The notes under the pieces are model-generated. The model saw only the letters and a list, made by a program, of their open reading frames with translations, did not search any database and was not told where the DNA came from. Both the position numbers and the translations under genes were made by a program. A DNA stretch of 30,011 nucleotides from WLJO01 sp032117595 (GTDB lineage: Bacteria > Actinomycetota > Acidimicrobiia > Acidimicrobiales > Ilumatobacteraceae): positions 1 through 30,011 of the forward strand of contig JAULYZ010000091.1 of assembly GCA_032117595.1 (NCBI GenBank), in the 5' to 3' direction. Position 1 is the first letter of the stretch; each line of letters opens with the position of its first letter. Shown here one piece after another: positions 7,215-13,872 of the stretch.

Positions 7215-8600
7215 CTACTGAGATGCCGTTGCAGGCTGCCGGTAAAAGACGGTGACCGCGAGGCCAGCAATGAGCCCGGTGATTGCGAACACCACCCACG
7301 AGAGGTGGGCCCTCGTGAGCGGGTCGGCGCCCTTGGAGACGGGTGCAAAGAGTGCGAGTGCCAGTGCCACCCCGAGCGCCGCACCTACTTGGCGTCCGGT
7401 CGAGATGAAGGCGCTCCCCATGGAGTAGCGGTTCACCGGGAGGTGCATCGTGCCCGAGGTGTTGATCACGGCGATGCCCAGACCGATGCCGATGCCGATG
7501 AGCACCATCGGCCAGGCAACGTGTTCCCAGTAGTTCGGTGTGTTGCCGGTCAGCGCAACGATGAGCAGGAGGCCGCCGGCGAAACAGGAGCCCGACACTG
7601 CCGCACCCGCCCGGGCACCGATCGTGCGCAGGATCCGACCCGAGAGCACACCGACGATCGAGGCCGTCACCGGGATCGGCGTGATGGCCATGCCCGACCC
7701 GTACTCGGTGTAGTCCCAGACGTTGTAGAAGAACCGGACGTTGGTGAGGAAGATGCCGAAGAAGGCAAAGGTGTAGAGCATCGCCGAGATGTTCGAGACG
7801 GCGAAGAACCGTTGTCGCAGGAGCGAGATGTCGAGCACCGGGTCGTCCACTGCGTTGCAGCGCCGGACGAACATGGTGAGGAGCACGGCAGCAACGGCGA
7901 GGATGATCCAGAACCGCGAGTCAGCGAGGCCCCAGGTCTCGGACTCGATGATGGCGAACACGACGAGCCCGACTCCGATGGTGACAATCACTGCTCCGAC
8001 GAGGTCGGGAAGCTTGGTGACCTTCGGGTCGCGCGACTCGGTGAGCACCGAACGCCCGGCGATGAGGCCGGCGACGATGACCGGGATGTTGATGAAGAAG
8101 AGGCTGCGCCAACCGAATGCGCGGTTGAGCCCCGCCCCGATGGTGGGGGCGAGTGCGCCGGCGAGCGAACCGACGGCACCCCAGACCCCGACGGCACTGG
8201 CCCGCTTGTTGGGCGGGAACGCGCCGAGCACGAGGGCGAGCGAAGCAGGGGTCACCATCGCCGCACCGACGGCCTGAATCACGCGGGCGACGAGCAGCAC
8301 CCAGAGCGTGGGAGCAGCGCCACACAGCGCTGAGCCGATACCGAAGATCGCAAGACCCGTGAGGAAGATCCGCTTGCGGCCTTTCCAGTCGGCGAGTCGG
8401 CCGAAACCGAGCAGGGTCGCTGCGTACACGATGCTGTACCCCGAGAGCACCCAGGCAAGGTGGGTGGGATTCGTCACCTTCAGCCCTCGCGTGATGCCCT
8501 CGATGGCGATGTTCACGATCGTGACGTCGAGCGCGCCCATGAACGTGGCGGCCGAGGTGACGATGAGGACGTAGGCACCTTTGCTCGTTCCCGAGCTCAC
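7215..8600 (-). CDS. MFS multidrug-type exporter, DHA2-like (14-helix) family
   Basis: This is a 461-residue integral membrane protein, probably a proton-driven exporter. Helix 1 contains the DHA2-type motif MGALDVTIVNIAI. Loop 2-3 has GRLADWKGRKRIFL (MFS motif A), helix 4 has RVIQAVGAAMVTPASLAL, and helix 5 has the antiporter motif (WGAVGSLAGALAPTIGAGLNR). The substrate cannot be told from sequence. The GTG at 8600 is the first in-frame start after the intergenic region and lacks a clear ribosome site, so the start is uncertain. It converges with the CAP gene across 71 bases with no convincing terminator, and diverges from fxsA across 169 bases holding the fxsA promoter. Confidence 0.9.
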   Translation of the reverse strand: MSSGTSKGAYVLIVTSAATFMGALDVTIVNIAIEGITRGLKVTNPTHLAWVLSGYSIVYAATLLGFGRLADWKGRKRIFLTGLAIFGIGSALCGAAPTLWVLLVARVIQAVGAAMVTPASLALVLGAFPPNKRASAVGVWGAVGSLAGALAPTIGAGLNRAFGWRSLFFINIPVIVAGLIAGRSVLTESRDPKVTKLPDLVGAVIVTIGVGLVVFAIIESETWGLADSRFWIILAVAAVLLTMFVRRCNAVDDPVLDISLLRQRFFAVSNISAMLYTFAFFGIFLTNVRFFYNVWDYTEYGSGMAITPIPVTASIVGVLSGRILRTIGARAGAAVSGSCFAGGLLLIVALTGNTPNYWEHVAWPMVLIGIGIGLGIAVINTSGTMHLPVNRYSMGSAFISTGRQVGAALGVALALALFAPVSKGADPLTRAHLSWVVFAITGLIAGLAVTVFYRQPATASQ

Positions 8601-8734
8601 CCCCGTGCCGACGTCGGGATCAACGACGTTGCTGATATCTGCACACTACAAGTACCGGGGGACCCGCTCGGAAATCTCGACCGGGCGCGAATCCGAACTC
8701 GCTCCCTCGACGTGCCGTGTGCGTAGCGCTGGTG

Positions 8735-8769
8735 GGTATCGCTCGTGGACGCCTCGCTAGCGTGACGGC
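8735..8769 (+). promoter_or_regulatory. Leaderless promoter of fxsA
   Basis: TAGCGT (8758-8763) lies exactly six bases before the GTG at 8770, which places the transcription start on the start codon. GGTATC (8735-8740), 17 bases upstream of the hexamer, occupies the -35 position; the same GTATC core is found at the equivalent place before the SufR-like gene. The rest of the 8601-8757 gap shows no gene. Confidence 0.55.
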
Positions 8770-9234
8770 GTGGGCGCTCTCCTGCTGCTCGTGATCTTTG
8801 TGGGCATGCCGATCGCCGAGATCTACGTGATCGTGCAGTCGGGGCGCGCCATCGGTTTCCTGAACACCGTTGCGCTGCTGCTCATCATCTCGGCGGTGGG
8901 TGCTTGGCTCGTGAAGCATCAGGGCTTGCGGGTCTGGCGTCGGTTCAACGAACAGGTCCAACGTGGTGCGGTGCCGTCGAAGGAGATCGCCGATGGCGTG
9001 ATGTTGCTCATCGCCGGTGCACTGATGCTGGCGCCCGGGTTCATCACCGACGTGATTGCGCTCTCGCTCATGCTGCCCCCGGTGCGCGCTGTGGTCCGCG
9101 CCCTCGTCGAGCGCCGTTCGCGACGTCGGCACGAGCGCGGTCGGATCACGGTGACCTATGGCGGTCCGATTCATCCAGACGTACCGCCGACGGGTGTGAT
9201 CGACGTGACCGGCGACGAGCGGGAACCGGGCTGA
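8770..9234 (+). CDS. fxsA: FxsA-family membrane protein
   Basis: The 154-residue protein has the FxsA layout. A first helix (GALLLLVIFVGMPIAEIYVI) ends in the conserved P-x-x-E-x-Y, and a second helix follows (TVALLLIISAVGAWLVKHQG). A cytoplasmic loop (VPSKEIADGVMLLIAGALML) leads to the APGFITDVIAL signature before the last helix, and the tail is arginine-rich. FxsA in E. coli sits in the inner membrane and its overproduction relieves phage T7 exclusion by the F plasmid; its normal job is unknown. The GTG start has no ribosome site but is placed exactly as a leaderless start. The NUDIX gene begins five bases after the stop. Confidence 0.85.
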   Translation: MGALLLLVIFVGMPIAEIYVIVQSGRAIGFLNTVALLLIISAVGAWLVKHQGLRVWRRFNEQVQRGAVPSKEIADGVMLLIAGALMLAPGFITDVIALSLMLPPVRAVVRALVERRSRRRHERGRITVTYGGPIHPDVPPTGVIDVTGDEREPG

Positions 9235-9239
9235 GCGTC

Positions 9240-10112
9240 GTGGCCGATCGACTCCCCGACCATTTCGACCCTCATTCGGTGCCGGTCCGTCCGGCCGCAA
9301 CGGTGATGCTCGTGCGCGATCACGAGGCGAATGGCCTCGAGGTGTTCATGCTCCGTCGCACTGCGGCGGCAGCATTCGCTGCGAGTCAGTACGTGTTCCC
9401 CGGGGGTCGGGTGGACGACACCGACGGAGCGGTCTTGATGGAGCCCTGGTGCGATGGTCGGGACGATGCGGGCTCGAGCGCCGTGCTCGACCTGCCCGCA
9501 GGTGGGCTCGCCTTCTGGGTGGCTGCGATCCGGGAGTGCTTCGAGGAGGCCGGCGTGCTGCTCGCCCGGCACGCCTCCACCGGTTCGGTGGTGTCGTTCG
9601 ACGATCACCTCGTGGCATCGCGTTTCACCGCTTACCGCCATGAGGTGCACGGCGGACGACTCGGTCTCGGCGAATTGTGCGGTCGAGAGGACCTTCGTCT
9701 CATCACCGACTCGATCGGGTACGTCAGCCACTGGGTCACCCCGCTCGGCTCGCCCCGTCGGTTCGACGCCCGGTTCTTCATCGCCCGAGCGCCCGAGTCG
9801 CAGGAACCGCTCCACGACGAGCACGAGACGGTGGAGAGTCTCTGGGTGCGCCCGAGCGAGGCGCTCGACCGGTATCGATCGGGCACGCTCGACATGTTCC
9901 CGCCGACGGTGAGCAATCTCGCGTTCCTGGCCGACTACTCCGATGCCGACGACGCGCTGGCCGCTGTCGCCGTGTCCGTTCCCGGTCCGCCGCCCGCCGT
10001 ACGGCCCAAGGTGCAGGTCGATGGCGACGGCAAAGTCGTGAAACGTCTGTTTCTCGGTGACCCGGGTTATTCCACGGCACCGGACTATTCCGTGCTCGAC
10101 GCCGACTCATGA
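9240..10112 (+). CDS. NUDIX hydrolase, NUDT19-like
   Basis: NUDIX enzymes hydrolyse nucleoside diphosphates linked to another group; NUDT19-type members often act on CoA esters. The 290-residue product has ATVMLVRD and a strand with FPGGRVDD, then about 45 residues, then AAIRECFEEAGVLL, which supplies the RE-x2-EE-x-G core. The long spacer between PGG and RE is typical of the NUDT19/RP2p group, in which the Nudix box is interrupted. The substrate is inferred from this architecture only. The GTG start follows the fxsA stop by five bases, so the two genes are probably co-transcribed. An AT-poor tail ending VLDADS completes the gene. Confidence 0.85.
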   Translation: MADRLPDHFDPHSVPVRPAATVMLVRDHEANGLEVFMLRRTAAAAFAASQYVFPGGRVDDTDGAVLMEPWCDGRDDAGSSAVLDLPAGGLAFWVAAIRECFEEAGVLLARHASTGSVVSFDDHLVASRFTAYRHEVHGGRLGLGELCGREDLRLITDSIGYVSHWVTPLGSPRRFDARFFIARAPESQEPLHDEHETVESLWVRPSEALDRYRSGTLDMFPPTVSNLAFLADYSDADDALAAVAVSVPGPPPAVRPKVQVDGDGKVVKRLFLGDPGYSTAPDYSVLDADS

Positions 10113-10124
10113 TGAGAACTCCGC

Positions 10125-10144
10125 GCGAGTCGACACGGACTCGC
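10125..10144. repeat. Inverted repeat GCGAGTC-GACACG-GACTCGC over a predicted -35 region
   Basis: Two perfect 7-base arms flank six bases. It follows the NUDIX stop by 12 bases and covers the expected -35 position of the next promoter (about 10136-10141). It lacks a T-tract, so an operator is as likely as a terminator. Confidence 0.4.
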
Positions 10145-10158
10145 CGGGATGGAGTCCC

Positions 10159-10164
10159 TAAGAT
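10159..10164 (+). promoter_or_regulatory. Predicted -10 element TAAGAT before the acyl-CoA-dehydrogenase-like gene
   Basis: TAAGAT is the best TANNNT match in the 99-base gap. A start near 10171 would give a leader of about 41 bases containing GGGAGAGGGAG before the ATG at 10212. No convincing -35 was seen. Confidence 0.4.
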
Positions 10165-10211
10165 TGGCGTGAAAGCCGTCACCACGACGGTGGGGAGAGG
10201 GAGAACCGCTC

Positions 10212-11450
10212 ATGGTCATGATGGACACCCCGAAGGCGGCGACGGGCAGCATTCTCGAGCGAGTCGAGGCACTGCGCCCGGCCATCGTGGCGGGCGGCAA
10301 CGAGGCACAGAAGTTGCGTCGGCTCCCGCAGGACTGCGTCGACGCGATGATCGATGCAGGGCTCTTCCGTGCACCGATCCCCAAGGTGCTCGGCGGAGAG
10401 GACCTCAGCTCGATGGAGACCATCGAAATGCTCGAGGCCGTGTCGGCCATCGATGCATCGGTGGGCTGGAACCTGATGCTGGGTTCGGAGATCAACGCCA
10501 TGGTCGCCGGCGGCATGGATCCTGCGCTCGCGAAGGAGGTGTACCTCGACAACCCGCGCGTCATCATGTGCGGCGGCGGCGGTCCGGGTACGCAACCGTC
10601 GTACGCCAAGCGCGACCCGAGCGGTGACGGCTTCCGCGTGTGGGGCCAGGCCACCTTCATCAGTGGTTCCCACAACGCAACGTGGTGCCTGATGGTTGCG
10701 CCGCTGCTCGAGGACGACAACTCGATGGCCAAGGATGCCTCGGGTGCGCCGATCGTGAAGATGTGGTTCATGCACCGCTCGCAATGGGAGATCATGGACA
10801 CGTGGGACGTGTCGGGCCTGCGCGGCTCGGGCAGCCACGATGTGCGCACCGAGGGTGGCCACGTGCCGGCGAAGTTCGCCGATGTCGGTCTCGTCACCTT
10901 CCCGCCGCACCACGACAACCCGGTGTTCCGCATGCCGGTTCCGCTGCGCCTCGCCTACAACAAGGCAGCGGTTGCGCTCGGCATTGCCAAGGGCGCGCTC
11001 GAGGAGTTCGTGAATCTCGCGAACACCAAGACCCCGATGCTCTCGGCCGTGCCGCTGAAGGATCGTCCGATCGCTCAGCACAAGTTCGGTGAGGCAACTG
11101 CGGTGTACCGCGCAGCGCGCGCGTACTTGATGGAGGCAATGGCAGCGGTCGAGGACGAACTGCACGCCGGTGCGCCCTGGCCGGGCGCCGAGACCACGCA
11201 GAACGCACGTCTTGCGTGCACGCACGCGGCGAATGCCTGCATGCAGGCCGTCGACTGGGTCACCAATGCGGCGGGCACGAGCGCCATCCGCATGGACAAC
11301 CCGCTCGAGCGCAAGCTGCGCGACGCTCACGGTGCAGCAACGCACCGCTGGGTTGCGCACCCGCTCTACGGCGAGCTCGGCCGCATCTACATGGGTGGCG
11401 AGCCCGGCGCAGAGTTCGACGGCTCGAACTCGCAGTCGCCGCGCAAGTAA
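10212..11450 (+). CDS. Acyl-CoA-dehydrogenase-fold flavoprotein, HsaA-like monooxygenase candidate
   Basis: The 412-residue protein has the fold order of this superfamily. An N-terminal helical domain starts LERVEALRPAIVAGGNEAQKLRRLP. A middle beta domain (about 125-230) contains GFRVWGQATFISGSHNATWCLMVAP and WDVSGLRGSGSHDV. The C-terminal four-helix bundle contains HAANACMQAVDWVTNAAGTSAIRMDNPLERKLRDAH. The SGLRGSGS...DV and helix features match the two-component flavin hydroxylases (HsaA/HpaB-like, COG1960) better than true acyl-CoA dehydrogenases, which carry a catalytic glutamate I cannot place. The substrate is unknown and no reductase partner is adjacent. The start has an AGGGAG site at suitable distance; Met3 and Met4 are alternatives. 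Confidence 0.8.
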   Translation: MVMMDTPKAATGSILERVEALRPAIVAGGNEAQKLRRLPQDCVDAMIDAGLFRAPIPKVLGGEDLSSMETIEMLEAVSAIDASVGWNLMLGSEINAMVAGGMDPALAKEVYLDNPRVIMCGGGGPGTQPSYAKRDPSGDGFRVWGQATFISGSHNATWCLMVAPLLEDDNSMAKDASGAPIVKMWFMHRSQWEIMDTWDVSGLRGSGSHDVRTEGGHVPAKFADVGLVTFPPHHDNPVFRMPVPLRLAYNKAAVALGIAKGALEEFVNLANTKTPMLSAVPLKDRPIAQHKFGEATAVYRAARAYLMEAMAAVEDELHAGAPWPGAETTQNARLACTHAANACMQAVDWVTNAAGTSAIRMDNPLERKLRDAHGAATHRWVAHPLYGELGRIYMGGEPGAEFDGSNSQSPRK

Positions 11451-11477
11451 TCGCCGCGCCCTTGCTCTGAGCGGTTC

Positions 11478-11504
11478 GGCGGGCGCTGCTCTGCAGCGTC
11501 CGCC
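11478..11504. terminator. Hairpin between two convergent genes, probable bidirectional terminator
   Basis: GGCGGGCGCTG (11478-11488) pairs with CAGCGTCCGCC (11494-11504) over 11 positions with one G-U pair and a CTCTG loop. It sits between the flavoprotein stop (11450) and the mrp stop (11514). There is no T-run, which is common for actinobacterial terminators. Confidence 0.6.
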
Positions 11505-11513
11505 ACGCCGCAT

Positions 11514-12746
11514 TCAGTTGCGTGGTCGGAGCGTGACCGAAACCCCGGCATCCTCGGCGGGAGCGGAGGTTTGATCGGCGGTTACGAGTGCCTGCCCGGC
11601 AGTGACGGTTCGCGCCGAGCACCCCGACATCGTGATCGGCGGGACCGTTTCGGTGACGATTCGCTCGGCGAGTTCGCGGAATGCCCGTGCGGCATGGCCG
11701 TCTCCCCCGAGCGCAACGGGCAGACCTGAGTCGCCACCCGCTGCGACTGCTGCCTCGAGGGGGATCTGGGCAAGCAGTTCAGCGCCGATGGTGGCCGCAA
11801 GTTCTGCACCACCACCCTCGCCGAATAGCGGATAACTCGCGCCGTGTTCGCAGACGAACGCGCTCATGTTCTCCACCACGCCGGCCACCCGCAGGAACGA
11901 TCGACGTGCCATGTCGGCAGCACGGACCGCCACCTTCTGAGCGGCCTTGGCCGGTGTGGTGACGATGATGAGATCGGTGCGCGGCAGCATGCGGGCGAGG
12001 CCCATCTGCACATCGCCGGTTCCCGGGGGCATGTCGATGAGCAAGTAGTCGAGGTCTCCCCACCGGACATCGCGCAGGAACTGTTCGACGGCCTTGGTGA
12101 GCATCAGGCCGCGCCACATGAGCGCCGTCTCTTCCTCCACGAGGAATCCGGTGGACACCACCTTGAGCAGGCCCGTACCGATTCGACGTTCGTTGGGGAT
12201 GATCATCGGGCGTTCGGAACCATCCACCCGTTCTGCCTCGAGGCGGTCGGTCATCCCGAGCAGGCGCGGCACCGAGAACCCCCAGATGTCGGCATCGAGC
12301 ACACCGACGGTGAGACCCTGTGCGGCCATCGCTGCCGCCAGGTTCACGGTGACCGACGATTTGCCGACGCCGCCCTTGCCCGAGGCAATCGCCAACACCC
12401 GTGTGGTGGCCGGGATCGCCGTATCAGGGGCCTGCTCGCGCGCTGCCCACCGCGCCCTCTGCATCACCTCGGTGCGCTCGGTGGGGGTCATCTCGCCCCA
12501 CTCGATCCGGACCGAACGGACGCCGGGGTGTGCGCCCACCCGGGTCTCGACGTCTTTCTTGATCTGGGCCCGCAGCGGACAGCCCGAGATCGTGAGTTTC
12601 ACCTGCACCGTCACATCGCCATCAACCGAGACCTGCACCGTCGGGACCATGCCGAGATCGACGACGTTGCCACCGAGTTCGGGATCGATCACGCCGCGCA
12701 GGAGCGCAAACACCTCGTCGACCAAGGGAGGCGTGAACGCGGACAC
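11514..12746 (-). CDS. mrp: Mrp/NBP35-type P-loop ATPase, iron-sulfur cluster carrier
   Basis: Mrp (ApbC) proteins bind a bridging Fe-S cluster as a dimer and pass it to apoproteins. The 410-residue protein begins with a MIP18/DUF59 domain (about 5-95: DEVFALLRGVIDPELGGNVVDLGMV, then SGCPLRAQ). The ParA-like domain follows with Walker A SGKGGVGKSS, LDADIWGFSVPRLLG and LLIDMPPGTGDVQ. A CEHG motif lies near ENMSAFVCEHG; the usual C-x-x-C cluster pair is reduced to a single Cys there, so cluster binding should be tested. The GTG start at 12746 is leaderless (TAGTAT six bases upstream) and faces the divergent SufR-like gene. The neighbouring A-type carrier supports an Fe-S role. Confidence 0.9.
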   Translation of the reverse strand: MSAFTPPLVDEVFALLRGVIDPELGGNVVDLGMVPTVQVSVDGDVTVQVKLTISGCPLRAQIKKDVETRVGAHPGVRSVRIEWGEMTPTERTEVMQRARWAAREQAPDTAIPATTRVLAIASGKGGVGKSSVTVNLAAAMAAQGLTVGVLDADIWGFSVPRLLGMTDRLEAERVDGSERPMIIPNERRIGTGLLKVVSTGFLVEEETALMWRGLMLTKAVEQFLRDVRWGDLDYLLIDMPPGTGDVQMGLARMLPRTDLIIVTTPAKAAQKVAVRAADMARRSFLRVAGVVENMSAFVCEHGASYPLFGEGGGAELAATIGAELLAQIPLEAAVAAGGDSGLPVALGGDGHAARAFRELAERIVTETVPPITMSGCSARTVTAGQALVTADQTSAPAEDAGVSVTLRPRN

Positions 12747-12797
12747 ACGTGAATACTAACGGTGTATCCCGTGTTTATTCCTGAGTAGGCTCCGCCC
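12747..12797. promoter_or_regulatory. 51-base divergent region with two overlapping leaderless promoters (mrp and SufR-like gene)
   Basis: For mrp, TAGTAT (minus strand, 12758-12753) stands six bases before the GTG at 12746. For the SufR-like gene, TAGGCT (12786-12791) stands six bases before the GTG at 12798, with TGTATC at 12763-12768 in the -35 position (17-base spacer). The two promoters therefore overlap almost completely. An imperfect inverted repeat, GAATA-CT-AAC (12751-12760) and GTTTATTC (12773-12780), lies across both and is a candidate operator. Confidence 0.6.
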
Positions 12798-13457
12798 GTG
12801 GAGTCCCGCCTCGACGTGCTCAAGACACTCGGCGACAACACGCGCTACGCGATTTATCTCGAACTTGCCCGCTCACCTGAGCCCCTCACCACCGCCGAGG
12901 TGGCCGAAGCACTCGGCCTCCACGCCAACACCGTGCGTCCCCACCTCGAGCGGATGCGCGAGGTGGGTCTGGCACAACTGGTTGCGGGGAGCCGGGGCGG
13001 TGTGGGCCGGCCCCAGCACCGCTACTCCCTCGCCCCCGATGCACCGTCGCTCGGGTTCGAGCCGCCGATGATGCCGATGCTCGCCGGGATGCTGGTGCGC
13101 CTGGCGGAGTCGGTCGGGGCATCGGGAGCCGATGCCCTCGAGGTGGGTCGCGACCACGGCCGTGCAGAGGCCAGGCGCTACCGGCGTGCTCCGAGTTGTA
13201 TCGAGGCACTCGTCGCCGACCTCGACCGCACCGGATTCGACCCCATCGTCGGGGCGTCCGACGACGGTGAGACGGCTCTGATCGGGTTCGCCCACTGCCC
13301 GTTCCGGGCACTCGCCGAGGATCACACCGAACTCGTGTGCTCGCTGCACCGCGGCATCGTCGAGGGCTTCGTCGACGCCATGGGCGACGCAACCGTCACC
13401 GATTTCCGTACCCTCGCCCACCACCCTGCCTGTCAGGTGGCCGTCAGTGCGCGGTAA
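12798..13457 (+). CDS. SufR-like winged-helix regulator with C-terminal cysteine cluster site (COG2345 type)
   Basis: The 219-residue protein has an N-terminal winged helix-turn-helix (LDVLKTLGDNTRYAIYLELA ... TTAEVAEALGLHANTVRPHL ... RPQHRYSLAP). A C-terminal sensor domain follows with Cys167, Cys181 and Cys212 (FAHCPF, LVCSLH, HHPACQV), spaced C-X13-C-X30-C. This resembles SufR repressors, which hold an Fe-S cluster and control Fe-S assembly genes. The location between mrp and an A-type carrier gene fits. It is likely autoregulated, because its leaderless promoter overlaps that of mrp. A generic ArsR/MarR-like regulator is the alternative, but the cysteine pattern and neighbours argue for SufR function. 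This role is inferred, not shown. Confidence 0.8.
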   Translation: MESRLDVLKTLGDNTRYAIYLELARSPEPLTTAEVAEALGLHANTVRPHLERMREVGLAQLVAGSRGGVGRPQHRYSLAPDAPSLGFEPPMMPMLAGMLVRLAESVGASGADALEVGRDHGRAEARRYRRAPSCIEALVADLDRTGFDPIVGASDDGETALIGFAHCPFRALAEDHTELVCSLHRGIVEGFVDAMGDATVTDFRTLAHHPACQVAVSAR

Positions 13458-13459
13458 CG

Positions 13460-13465
13460 TAGGCT
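13460..13465 (+). promoter_or_regulatory. Possible -10 element TAGGCT for the A-type carrier gene
   Basis: TAGGCT starts two bases after the TAA stop of the SufR-like gene (13455-13457). It would start transcription near 13472 and give a leader of about 58 bases. That leader holds a 17-codon ORF (MDLSFSQFPSIRGDQPS, 13480-13533) whose TGA overlaps the carrier ATG. No -35 match was found. Confidence 0.3.
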
Positions 13466-13529
13466 CGCCATTGCGAATCATGGACCTGTCGTTCTCGCAG
13501 TTCCCGAGTATTCGAGGAGACCAACCATC

Positions 13530-13850
13530 ATGATCACCCTCACCGATACCGCAGTCTCGAAAGTCAAAGAGCTCCTCGACGCCGAGGGCGAGCCCGAGCT
13601 CGCGCTGCGCGTTGCGGTGCGGCCCGGAGGCTGCTCGGGGTTCCAGTACGAGATGTACTTCGACGGCGATGTGGCCACCGACGACAACCTCGCCACCTTC
13701 GGCAACGTCAAGGTGCTCGTCGACCCGGCAAGCGCGCAGCTCCTGCAGGGCGCAACGCTCGACTACAAGAACGGGCTCCAGGACTCCGGCTTCCACATCA
13801 CGAACCCGAACGCCACGCGCAGCTGCGGCTGCGGCCAGAGCTTCTCCTGA
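13530..13850 (+). CDS. A-type iron-sulfur carrier (IscA/ErpA/SufA family)
   Basis: A-type carriers receive Fe-S clusters from the scaffold and deliver them to target enzymes. The 106-residue protein has the three ligands: Cys35 in GGCSGFQY and Cys99/Cys101 in the terminal SCGCGQSF. Other family features are TDTAVSKVKELL at the start, VLVDPASAQLLQGATLDY in the middle and GFHITNPNA before the last cysteines. GAGGAG (13515-13520) precedes the ATG at a slightly long distance. The ErpA-like NPNA-x-SCGCG end suggests an ErpA-type role. It lies between the SufR-like regulator and a 2Fe-2S molybdoprotein-like gene, a possible client. Confidence 0.93.
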   Translation: MITLTDTAVSKVKELLDAEGEPELALRVAVRPGGCSGFQYEMYFDGDVATDDNLATFGNVKVLVDPASAQLLQGATLDYKNGLQDSGFHITNPNATRSCGCGQSFS

Positions 13851-13854
13851 GCGG

Positions 13855-13872
13855 CTCGGGCCCTTGCCCGAG
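13855..13872 (+). repeat. Hairpin CTCGGGC-CCTT-GCCCGAG enclosing the start codon of the 2Fe-2S/Mo fusion gene
   Basis: Perfect 7-base arms flank a four-base loop. The TTG start codon (13864-13866) lies in the loop and the first base of the right arm. It could limit initiation, or serve as a weak terminator after the A-type carrier (stop at 13848-13850). No ribosome-binding site is visible ahead of it. Confidence 0.5.

Noticed and set aside
5614..7299. N-terminal extension of the WhiB frame by more than 500 codons
   Set aside because: The extension overlaps the CAP gene on the other strand and has no motif; the WhiB family is about 80-120 residues.
8640..8700. tRNA-like GCGAATCC stretch between the MFS and fxsA genes
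   Set aside because: No cloverleaf arms could be folded around it.
13480..13533. 17-codon ORF MDLSFSQFPSIRGDQPS before the A-type carrier gene
   Set aside because: The ATGA overlap is suggestive, but there is no ribosome site, no leaderless signal and no way to test conservation here; kept only as a note.
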